A DNA stretch of 12,919 nt from positions 1 through 12,919 of the forward strand of contig JACQGW010000223.1 in assembly GCA_016199325.1 (NCBI GenBank). The letters are read 5' to 3'. The stretch comes from Chloroflexota bacterium. GTDB taxonomy: Bacteria > Chloroflexota > Dehalococcoidia > JACQGW01. The notes under the pieces were generated by a model that was not told the origin of the DNA, did not search any database, and saw only the letters and a list, made by a program, of their open reading frames with translations. This document shows positions 7,426-12,919 of the stretch, one piece after another. Each line of letters starts with the position of its first letter. The first letter of the stretch is position 1. Position numbers and translations under genes: made by a program.

Positions 7426-8358
7426 CTACGGTTCTCGGAACCAGAGCCACTCCACGACGGCTACCTGATGCCCGATGCCGCCCGGGCGGCAGTCGTTGGT
7501 ATCGGTGGTGATGGTCAGCCGCGGCTCGACCGGCCTCCCCTGGCGATCGAGCAGCCAGACGTGCCAGGTGTTGGAGATCGGCCGGTTGTTCAGCGTGAAG
7601 TCGGTCTCGCCCGGCTCATAGCCGCCGAGTCCGGTCGGGAACGATACGGCGCTCCAGCCGGCGCCATCCGATTCGATCTTGAACCGAAGGCCATTCTTGC
7701 GAAAGCCGAGCGGGTCGTGGATCTGCAGCTTGACCTGCGTCAGCCCACAGTTGGGCAGCCAGTCGACCGCTTTCACCAGGGCCGGAACCAGCGGCGTGGG
7801 GGTCAGCGTTGGCGGCACCCGCGTCGGCGTCGCCGAAGGGGTTGGCGTGATCGCCGCGACGGTGGCGACCGGCTGGGTGGTTGCCGTGGGCACGGTGCCG
7901 CCGGGCAGGGGTTGGCCGGGCCCCAGCGTTGGCGTGGGCGGCGGGACGGGACGCGTCGGCGTGGGCGGCGGCACTGCTGCCGTCGGCGAGGGGCTCACCT
8001 GCGCTGGGATGACGGTCGTGACCGGAGCCGGCGTGGTGGCGGCGCCCGGCGTCACGACGACGACGGCCGGCTGCGTCGGCGTGGGCGCCGGGATGGGAGT
8101 GTCGGTCGGCGGTGGGGTTGGCGTCAGCCGGCGGAAAGGCGTCCGCGTTGGCGTCGGCGCCACGGTCGGCGTGTCCGGGACGGCCGTCGGGCTCGGCGAG
8201 CTCGTGGGGCCCAGCGCCATCGGCCCGGTGGTCGCCGTCGGGCTTGCCGCCGCCGACGTCGGAATAGAGCTGACCGTCGCCGGCGTCACGTCGATGCAGC
8301 CGGCGGTCACCCCCAGCACCGCCAGGAACAGCAGCCATGTCCCGACTCGTACCTTCAT
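7426..8358 (-). CDS. Lipoprotein with Thr/Pro-rich stalk and C-terminal beta domain
   Basis: The product has 310 residues. The N-terminus carries basic K2 and R4, a hydrophobic stretch at 5-20, and a lipobox-like VTAGC with C21 as the lipidated cysteine, so export and membrane anchoring are predicted. Residues about 22-195 are a low-complexity stalk dominated by Thr, Pro, Ala and Val (repeats such as PPPTPT), the kind of extended region that is often O-glycosylated. Residues about 196-310 form a compact domain with two cysteines (C204 and C290) that could be disulphide bonded, and many Trp and Tyr residues. I do not recognise this domain; a beta-sandwich binding module is a guess. AAGGG precedes the ATG at workable spacing. 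The membrane-protein gene follows 106 bp downstream on the same strand and may be cotranscribed. Confidence 0.85.
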   Translation of the reverse strand: MKVRVGTWLLFLAVLGVTAGCIDVTPATVSSIPTSAAASPTATTGPMALGPTSSPSPTAVPDTPTVAPTPTRTPFRRLTPTPPPTDTPIPAPTPTQPAVVVVTPGAATTPAPVTTVIPAQVSPSPTAAVPPPTPTRPVPPPTPTLGPGQPLPGGTVPTATTQPVATVAAITPTPSATPTRVPPTLTPTPLVPALVKAVDWLPNCGLTQVKLQIHDPLGFRKNGLRFKIESDGAGWSAVSFPTGLGGYEPGETDFTLNNRPISNTWHVWLLDRQGRPVEPRLTITTDTNDCRPGGIGHQVAVVEWLWFREP

Positions 8359-8399
8359 TCTGCGTCCCTTTACCGACCTTTCGGCGCCGCGATCGGCAC

Positions 8400-8426
8400 A
8401 GCCCGCCTGCTAAGCAGGTTCGGGCT
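8400..8426 (-). promoter_or_regulatory. Hairpin at the predicted 5' end of the lipoprotein mRNA
   Basis: AGCCCG (8400-8405) pairs with CGGGCT (8421-8426), and CCTGC (8406-8410) with GCAGG (8414-8418), with a 2-nt bulge and a 3-nt loop. The predicted transcription start (about 8425-8426) lies at the foot of the stem, so the mRNA would begin with this hairpin. It could stabilise the mRNA. It could also be the end of the dehydratase transcript, but no U-run follows. Confidence 0.5.
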
Positions 8427-8431
8427 GCTGT

Positions 8432-8459
8432 AGTATAGCAAATGGTGGACAGAACACAA
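8432..8459 (-). promoter_or_regulatory. Candidate extended -10 promoter for the lipoprotein gene
   Basis: On the - strand TATACT (8432-8437) is preceded by TGC (8438-8440), giving TTTGCTATACT, nearly the same as the response-regulator promoter TTTGCTATAAT. A weak -35, TTGTGT, lies at 8454-8459 with a 16-bp spacer. The start codon is about 70 nt downstream of the expected start site. Confidence 0.6.
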
Positions 8460-8486
8460 GTAAGCGTTCAGCGATCAGCAGTCGGC
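8459..8486. repeat. Degenerate TCAGC heptamers across the dehydratase stop codon
   Basis: Four units on a 7-bp register (AGTAAGC, GTTCAGC, GATCAGC, AGTCGGC) share the core TCAGC. On the - strand GATCAGC supplies the TGA stop at 8475-8477, so the last residues of the dehydratase (KADC) come from the array. The array also reaches the -35 region of the lipoprotein promoter. Confidence 0.7.
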
Positions 8487-9482
8487 CTTCGGCAGAGCGG
8501 CGACATGACTGGCTGCCGGTGGCCCGTCAAGCGTCTGGCGGAGCTGCTCCTGGGAGAGGTTGGCGCCGCTCAGGATCAGGGCCACCTTCTTGCCGCGCAG
8601 CTCGTCTTTCAGCCGAAGCGCGGCCGCCAGCGCCGCGGCGCCGGCGCCCTCGGCCAGGTTGTGCGTCATGCGGAGCAGCAGGCGGATGGCCGCCCGGAGC
8701 TCGGCGTCCGCGACCAGCAGCCCGTCGTCGACGACCTTGCCGAGCACCTCGACGGCCAGCTCCTCCGGTCGGCCGGTGACCAGGCCCTCGGCGAAGGAGT
8801 CGCTCGGACCGCTCTGGACCCGACCGCCGCGCCAGGAGAGCAGCGTCGCGGGCGATCCCTCCGACTGGACGACGATCAGCCGGGTCGAGGGCTTGACGGC
8901 TTTGAGGACGGTGCCGCAGCCGGAGGCCAGGGCACCGCCGCCCAGCGGAACGATCAGCACGTTCAGGTCTGGGAGGTCTTCGACGATCTCCAGCGCGACC
9001 GTGCCGGCGCCTTCCATCAAGCGGGCGTCGCCGCCGTCGTCGACGAACTTCATGCCCCGGTCGGCGGCGGTTGCCAGCGCCCTGGCCCGAGCCGCTTCCA
9101 GATCGCCGTCGACCAGCTCGACCGTGCCGCCCCAGCCGCGCATAGCCGCCACTTTCTCGGGATTGGCGCCGGCCGGCGCGTAGATCTGCGCCGGCACGCC
9201 CAGGAGCGCCGCCGCGTAGGCGACCCCCTGGCCGTGATTGCCGGTGGTCGACGTCGCCACGCCACGGGCCCGTTGCTCGTCGGACAGGGCGAAGATGGCG
9301 GCGAGGGCGCCGCGCGCCTTGAACGACCCGATCCGCTGGTGGTTCTCGTGCTTGACGTACGTCTGAGCGCCCAGCAGCTCGTCCAGCCCGGGGTAGGTGT
9401 AGAGGGGCGTTCGCTGGAGATAGCGGCAGACGAGCCGGGCGGCGCGCAGCACCCCCGGGAAGGTTGGGACGCGGTCAGCCAT
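8475..9482 (-). CDS. Threonine/serine dehydratase, PLP fold type II
   Basis: A pyridoxal-phosphate enzyme expected to deaminate L-threonine (to 2-oxobutanoate) and possibly L-serine in the cytosol. With the ATG at 9482 it has 335 residues. That start is 6 nt from AGGAG (9489-9493); the GTG three bases upstream would be only 3 nt from it. Motifs: SFKARGA with PLP-binding K55, STTGNHGQ at 78-85, the phosphate-binding PLGGGALASG at 179-188, EGAGAA at 278-283, and SGAN at 305-308, where S305 should contact the pyridine nitrogen. No C-terminal ACT-like regulatory domain is present, so allosteric control by isoleucine is not expected; this fits the short, catabolic type rather than classical long IlvA. 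A hydroxythreonine or related ammonia-lyase role cannot be excluded. Neighbours give no pathway context. Confidence 0.92.
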   Translation of the reverse strand: MADRVPTFPGVLRAARLVCRYLQRTPLYTYPGLDELLGAQTYVKHENHQRIGSFKARGALAAIFALSDEQRARGVATSTTGNHGQGVAYAAALLGVPAQIYAPAGANPEKVAAMRGWGGTVELVDGDLEAARARALATAADRGMKFVDDGGDARLMEGAGTVALEIVEDLPDLNVLIVPLGGGALASGCGTVLKAVKPSTRLIVVQSEGSPATLLSWRGGRVQSGPSDSFAEGLVTGRPEELAVEVLGKVVDDGLLVADAELRAAIRLLLRMTHNLAEGAGAAALAAALRLKDELRGKKVALILSGANLSQEQLRQTLDGPPAASHVAALPKADC

Positions 9483-9552
9483 CACGCACTCCTTCCATCA
9501 GCCCCAGTGACGGTGTTGTCGTCGGAAAGCCGGTGGGGTCTGAGCGCCAGGC

Positions 9553-9561
9553 ATTGTACCA
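9553..9561 (-). promoter_or_regulatory. Candidate extended -10 promoter for the dehydratase gene
   Basis: On the - strand TACAAT (9553-9558) is preceded by TGG (9559-9561). No good -35 box is visible. The expected start near 9546 would leave a leader of about 64 nt. Confidence 0.5.
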
Positions 9562-9566
9562 TGAAC

Positions 9567-9580
9567 GAGTGATGAGTGAT
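9567..9580. repeat. Two GAGTGAT heptamers
   Basis: GAGTGAT occurs twice in perfect tandem, directly upstream of the dehydratase promoter candidate and 17 bp before the palindrome at 9598. It is the shortest of the 7-bp arrays and would mean little alone. Confidence 0.55.
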
Positions 9581-9597
9581 GGGCGAGACCCTGTATT

Positions 9598-9679
9598 GTC
9601 ATGCTGAGCCGCAGCGAAGCATCTCCCCGGACCGACCTGGCAGTGTCCGGGGAGACGCGGCGCTGCGGCTCAGCATGAC
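9598..9679. repeat. 82-bp imperfect palindromic repeat element
   Basis: The outer arms GTCATGCTGAGCCGCAGCG (9598-9616) and its exact complement (9661-9679) form a 19-bp stem. A 5x5 internal loop follows, then TCTCCCCGGA (9622-9631) pairs with TCCGGGGAGA (9646-9655) around a 14-nt loop. It lies between the divergent dehydratase and response-regulator genes. The left arm recurs at 4001-4033. The start resembles the GTCAT-CTGAG...GCGAAG repeats seen in many bacterial genomes. It could act as a bidirectional RNA hairpin or be a non-autonomous mobile repeat. The rest of this gap (9680-9790) shows nothing I can name. Confidence 0.85.
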
Positions 9680-9799
9680 GGACCGAGTGGCCGGGTCAAT
9701 CAACCGGATGTGGGACCAGCAGGGTCGAAGCCGACGGCGGTGGGGCGCGCCAACGGCCGCTGCACGTCCCAGATCACCGGCTCGACCGCCTTTGGTATT

Positions 9800-9808
9800 T
9801 GCTATAAT
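9800..9808 (+). promoter_or_regulatory. Extended -10 promoter of the response regulator gene
   Basis: A perfect TATAAT (9803-9808) is preceded by TGC (9800-9802). No clear -35 box is present at 17 bp, as is usual for TGn-type promoters. The start near 9815 leaves a leader of about 29 nt with a GGAGGGAG ribosome site ahead of the ATG at 9844. Confidence 0.75.
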
Positions 9809-9843
9809 GAGCGCGCTTCGGAGCACGTAGCGGAGGGAGATCG

Positions 9844-10524
9844 ATGGCGCGCCCGGGCGCAGGCGATCCGATCAGGGTGGCGCTCGTCGAGGATGAGGGC
9901 CTCTTCAAGGACCTGCTCAGCACGGTGCTCTCGCAGCGTTCGGGCCTCGAGGTCGTCGGGGCCTTCGGCGACGGCGAAACGGCGCTCCAGGCGATTCCCC
10001 AGCTCCAGCCGGATGTGGCGCTGCTGGACATCGAGCTCGGCGGGGCGATGAACGGCATCCAGTTGGGGCTGTTGCTGCGCCGGCAATTGCCGGCGCTGGG
10101 CATCGTCCTGCTCTCCAACCACGGCGACCCGCAGTTCGTCGCGTCCCTGCCGGAGGAGGTGCTCGTCGGCTGGTCCTATCTGCTCAAGCGAACGGTGGGC
10201 GACGTCGAGGCGCTCGGGCGCGCCATCGAAGGGGCGGCGGCGGGGTTCGTCGTTCTGGACCCCCATCTCGTCGCCGGCCTGCGCGCTCGGCCGGGAGGGC
10301 AGCTTGCCCGACTGACTCCCCGCCAGCGGGAGATCCTGGCCCTGATGGCCGGGGGCCTTGGCAATCCGGCCATTGCCCAGCGCCTGGGGCTGGCTGAGAA
10401 GTCGGTCGAAAACCAGATCAACCTGCTGTATCAGCAACTCGGACTCGATCGGGAGCATGCCACGGTCCACCCCCGGGTGAAAGCGGTGCTGCTGTACCTT
10501 CGGGAGATCCAGCGGATAGGGTAG
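9844..10524 (+). CDS. Response regulator, NarL/LuxR family
   Basis: A 226-residue DNA-binding two-component regulator. The receiver domain spans about 10-125: acidic residues E16, D17 and E18 (LVEDE), phospho-acceptor D62 in LLDIEL, S91 as the switch Ser/Thr, and K115. A short linker leads to a LuxR-type helix-turn-helix: LTPRQREIL at 157-165, LGNPAIAQRLGLAEKSVENQ, and the recognition helix about 187-200. The key receiver residues are intact, so phosphorylation control is expected. The convergent gene is a histidine kinase with a NarX/DesK-like H box, the usual partner for this regulator type. The last 35 residues are encoded on DNA that also encodes the end of that kinase. Target genes are unknown. 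Confidence 0.93.
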   Translation: MARPGAGDPIRVALVEDEGLFKDLLSTVLSQRSGLEVVGAFGDGETALQAIPQLQPDVALLDIELGGAMNGIQLGLLLRRQLPALGIVLLSNHGDPQFVASLPEEVLVGWSYLLKRTVGDVEALGRAIEGAAAGFVVLDPHLVAGLRARPGGQLARLTPRQREILALMAGGLGNPAIAQRLGLAEKSVENQINLLYQQLGLDREHATVHPRVKAVLLYLREIQRIG

Positions 10525-11956
10525 GCTCGTCCCCGCTGGCGCCGCTGAGCGGGAGTCGCACCATGACCTCGGTCCCCTGGCCGACGGCGCTCGTCAGGCG
10601 CCAGGTCCCGCCGGCCTGAGCGACGCGATCGGCGATGCTGCTGAGGCCCAGGCCGGGCTTCACCCGCGCCGGGTCGAAGCCACAGCCATCATCTCGCACG
10701 GCGATCTCGATGCCCCCCTCGCCGTCAACCGCGAGGGAAACCGTAACGCTGCTGGCCTCGGCGTGCCGCAAGATGTTGTTCAGTGCCTCCTCCGCCACCC
10801 GGTAGGCCATCAGGCGCAGCCGCTCCGGAATCCGGTTGTGCGCCGGGTCGTCCAGCTCGGCGATCTCGGGAGCAGTCTGGACGGCCACCTGAAAGAACTC
10901 CTCGAAACGTGCGGCCAGGGAGCGGACGGCTGGAGCCAGGCCGATGCGGATGATCGACGGGTGGAGCAAGTGGCTGGCCTGACGCACTTCCTGATCGCGG
11001 ACGTGATCGAGCGTGTCCATCACCTCGTCGAGCAACGCAGCGGCGTGGACAGGGTCGGTATCCAGCAGGCGCTTGCACTCCCCCAACTGGTACCAGGCCA
11101 CGAGCAGCTTCGCCTGCACGCGCCCGTGCAGCAGCTCGGCGATCTCCCGCCGCTGCCGCTCCTCCACCGCCGTGATCCGCTGGCGGGAGCGCTGGAGATC
11201 CTCGATGCGGCCCTGAATGTCCTGGAGCAGTTGGGCGTTCTGGCTCGTGACCGCAGCCAGTTGGCCGAACGCTTCGGCGATCTCCATAGTGATGGCGTTG
11301 TCGATCAGGGAGAGCAAGTGCTCGCCGGCGCTCTGAATCTTCCGGAGGTCAGGAATGATTGCGATCTGGCCCTGGTCGACTGCCTCATCCTGGAGCAGCT
11401 CGCTGTAGCCGATCACGACGTTCAGAAGGGTGCGCAGCCCGTGGCTCATTCCTGCCAGGAACTCGCTCTTGGCTCGGTTGGCGGCTACGGCGGCGTCTTT
11501 CTCCTGCTGAAGCTCGTCTACCCGTCTGCCCCGAGCGAGCGCGGGCTGGAGCTGGAGGGCGATGCGGACCCGCGCGGTGAGCTCGCCCGGGCCGACGGGC
11601 TTGGCAATGAAGTCCGTAATGCCGGCGTCGAGCGCCTCCGGGAACCGCGTGGCGCCGGCGCGCGCCGTCACGAGCAGGACCGGCGTATCGCGAAGCCCCG
11701 GCGTGCTCCTCATCCGGCGACAGACGATCAGGGCGTCCGCGGAAGGGTCCGGATCAGGCAACTGGCTGTCCAGGAGCACCAGGTCGACGACAGGATCAAT
11801 GAGAGGATGCGATCCAGCGGCGGCGTCGAATCCGAGGAGCCGGAGAGCAGCGTCGAGCGACGACGCCGCAACCAGGCCGTCGTAGCCGGCGCCGAGCAAC
11901 ATGGTGGTCAGTGCGTGCTGCTCATCACCTGACCCACCCAGGAGGAGGATGCTCAT
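10418..11956 (-). CDS. Soluble hybrid sensor histidine kinase (REC, HisKA-like, HisKA_3-like, HATPase)
   Basis: A 512-residue kinase without membrane segments. Residues 1-135 are a receiver domain with D63 (LLDSQLPD), T97 and K119, but the acidic pair normally following the first strand is replaced by G7, G8 and S9. Residues 160-222 resemble a class I dimerisation domain with H172, but the motif reads SHGLRTLLN where SHELRTPLN is usual. A coiled coil (about 225-265) leads to a second H box, EERQRREIAELLHGRVQ with H277, of the HisKA_3 (NarX/DesK) type; the acidic residue usually following His is G278. The ATPase domain is complete: N box EEALNNILRHAEA 389-401, DDGCGFDP 422-429, GLGLSSI 435-441, ending about 470. 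A 42-residue tail without domain character follows, mostly overlapping the regulator gene. Likely partner: the convergent response regulator. The signal sensed is unknown. Confidence 0.9.
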   Translation of the reverse strand: MSILLLGGSGDEQHALTTMLLGAGYDGLVAASSLDAALRLLGFDAAAGSHPLIDPVVDLVLLDSQLPDPDPSADALIVCRRMRSTPGLRDTPVLLVTARAGATRFPEALDAGITDFIAKPVGPGELTARVRIALQLQPALARGRRVDELQQEKDAAVAANRAKSEFLAGMSHGLRTLLNVVIGYSELLQDEAVDQGQIAIIPDLRKIQSAGEHLLSLIDNAITMEIAEAFGQLAAVTSQNAQLLQDIQGRIEDLQRSRQRITAVEERQRREIAELLHGRVQAKLLVAWYQLGECKRLLDTDPVHAAALLDEVMDTLDHVRDQEVRQASHLLHPSIIRIGLAPAVRSLAARFEEFFQVAVQTAPEIAELDDPAHNRIPERLRLMAYRVAEEALNNILRHAEASSVTVSLAVDGEGGIEIAVRDDGCGFDPARVKPGLGLSSIADRVAQAGGTWRLTSAVGQGTEVMVRLPLSGASGDEPTLSAGSPEGTAAPLSPGGGPWHAPDRVRVADTAG

Positions 11957-12032
11957 CGTCCCACCGGTCGTTCAACAGGGGGGCTGCCAGAACAATGGCG
12001 CACACGTCACCAACAGCCGGGGTGGGCTCACC

Positions 12033-12126
12033 CGCGCGACTACAACTCATCCATCCCCCGTCATACGTCATGCGTCATACGTCGTACGTCATGAGATGGG
12101 GTCAGCCGCGCGACAACCGCTCATCC
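12033..12126. repeat. CGTCATA heptamer array between two direct repeats
   Basis: Five heptamers (variants of CGTCATA/CGTCATG) run from 12059 to 12093. They are flanked by two similar 20-bp segments, 12033-12052 and 12107-12126, both of the form CGCGCGAC-N5-CTCATCC. The whole lies in the 284-bp gap between the kinase gene and the tyrosine-kinase gene and would fall in the leader of the kinase mRNA. No gene is seen in this gap. Confidence 0.8.
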
Positions 12127-12137
12127 GGCCGTACCGT

Positions 12138-12146
12138 ATCATACCA
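12138..12146 (-). promoter_or_regulatory. Possible extended -10 promoter for the histidine kinase gene
   Basis: On the - strand TATGAT (12138-12143) is preceded by TGG (12144-12146). No -35 is visible. The leader would be about 175 nt and include the CGTCATA array. The match could be chance. Confidence 0.35.
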
Positions 12147-12202
12147 CCTCGCGGCATCGGCGGCTAGTGGACCACCACAGTGGTCTTGATGGGTTGTCTC
12201 CT

Positions 12203-12228
12203 ATCCTTGAACCCTCAATCCTTGAACC
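12203..12228. repeat. Two ATCCTTGAACC direct repeats
   Basis: An 11-bp unit ATCCTTGAACC occurs at 12203-12213 and 12218-12228, offset by 15 bp, just past the stop of the tyrosine-kinase gene. Nearby GACCAC (12170-12175) and GTGGTC (12180-12185) form a small hairpin without a U-tract. Confidence 0.6.
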
Positions 12229-12240
12229 TCGCCTGCACGC

Positions 12241-12919
12241 TCACCGCTGCGGGAGCGAGAGCTCGCCGACCACCCGGAGCGACGGGCGCTGGCGGGACTG
12301 GCGGTAGTAGTAGTAGAGGTAATAGGAGCCCAGCTCGGACGATCGGACCTTGTTCAGCACCGAGCCGACGAGCACGGCCCCCACGTTCGCCAGCGTCTCC
12401 TTGGTTCGCACCAGCATCTCCCGCCCCGTCCGCCCGGCCATGACGACCATCAGGATCCCGTCCACCCGGTTCCCCAGCACCACCGAGTCCGCTACCGCCA
12501 TCACCGGCGGGCTGTCGACGATGATCAGGTCGGCCTCCTCCCGCAGCTCCGCCAGCAACCGGTCCATCCGCGGCAGGCTCAGCAGCACCTGCGGCCGCGG
12601 CGGCAGCGGGCCGCTGGGCAGCACCCACAGATGCTCCACCACTGTCGCCATCAGATAGTCGCTGGCGCTCTCGCTCCCGCTCATCAGGAAGTTCGTCAGG
12701 CCGACGCCGTTGGCGATGCCGAAGTACTTGTGGACGGCCGGCCGCCGCAGGTCGGCGTCCACCAGCACCACCCGGTCGCCCCCCTCCGCCAGCGCCACCG
12801 CCAGATTCACCGCCGTCAGCGTCTTCCCCTCAGAGGGACCGGGTGAGGTCACCAGCAGGCTGCGGACCGTGCTGCCCGTCCGGGACAGCTTCAGGTTGGC
12901 GCTGATCGAGTGGAACGCC
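12241..12919 (-). CDS. Bacterial tyrosine kinase, CpsD/CapB type (5' end outside window)
   Basis: The reading frame stays open to the window edge, so the N-terminus is missing; 225 residues are visible, starting AFHSISANLKLS, which matches the region just before the kinase core in this family. A GTG at 12852 is therefore probably internal. Motifs (visible numbering): Walker A GPSEGKT 27-33, Walker A' LVDADLRRP 52-60, Walker B LIIVDSPP 131-138, and a C-terminal tyrosine cluster YYLYYYY at 199-205. Family members autophosphorylate this cluster and control chain length and export of surface polysaccharide with a Wzz-like membrane partner, either a separate protein or the missing N-terminal part. 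An extracellular polysaccharide locus probably lies beyond 12919. Confidence 0.93.
   Translation of the reverse strand, partial: AFHSISANLKLSRTGSTVRSLLVTSPGPSEGKTLTAVNLAVALAEGGDRVVLVDADLRRPAVHKYFGIANGVGLTNFLMSGSESASDYLMATVVEHLWVLPSGPLPPRPQVLLSLPRMDRLLAELREEADLIIVDSPPVMAVADSVVLGNRVDGILMVVMAGRTGREMLVRTKETLANVGAVLVGSVLNKVRSSELGSYYLYYYYRQSRQRPSLRVVGELSLPQR

Noticed and set aside
9598..9679. Insertion sequence ends or an intrinsic terminator
   Set aside because: No transposase frame lies between the arms, which are 44 bp apart, and there is no U-tract on either side.
10763..11932. A 389-codon + frame opposite the histidine kinase
   Set aside because: It is antisense to conserved kinase motifs (H box, N box, G boxes) and has no recognisable content.
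12241..12852. Complete tyrosine-kinase gene starting at GTG 12852
   Set aside because: The frame continues to the window edge with family-typical residues before the Walker A motif, so the gene is truncated by the window.

Overview
The window is GC-rich bacterial DNA with third-codon GC bias. It is densely coded, but several intergenic gaps are filled with short tandem repeats. The membrane glycosyltransferase-like protein, the Thr/Pro-rich lipoprotein, the two-component pair and abundant 7-bp repeats together suggest a member of the Chloroflexota. This is an inference; no rRNA or phylogenetic marker comparison was possible here.

Layout, left to right. A complete dnaE (replicative DNA polymerase III alpha subunit, + strand, 291-3935) carries 7-bp tandem repeats translated inside an interdomain linker. 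A 490-bp gap follows. It holds half of a palindromic repeat, an inverted heptamer array, and two tRNA-Glu genes (anticodons UUC and CUC, - strand) read from one good sigma-70-type promoter. Next, on the - strand, come a large polytopic membrane protein of the 6-pyruvoyl-tetrahydropterin-synthase-related/YfhO-like type (4428-7319), a lipoprotein with a long Thr/Pro stalk (7426-8358), and a PLP-dependent threonine/serine dehydratase (8475-9482). A 361-bp gap then contains an 82-bp imperfect palindrome whose left arm matches the half-copy near dnaE.

A NarL/LuxR-type response regulator (9844-10524, +) faces a soluble hybrid histidine kinase (10418-11956, -). Their 3' ends overlap by 107 bp, and they are very likely partners. 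After a repeat-filled gap, the window ends inside a bacterial tyrosine kinase (CpsD/CapB type, -) whose 5' end lies outside the window; this usually marks an exopolysaccharide locus.

The genes do not form one pathway. The strongest unifying signal is structural. At least eight separate loci carry arrays with an exact or near 7-bp period, from several unrelated unit families. They lie between genes, across a stop codon, and in frame inside two proteins. Separately, all five promoter candidates I could pick out have a TGn-extended -10 box.
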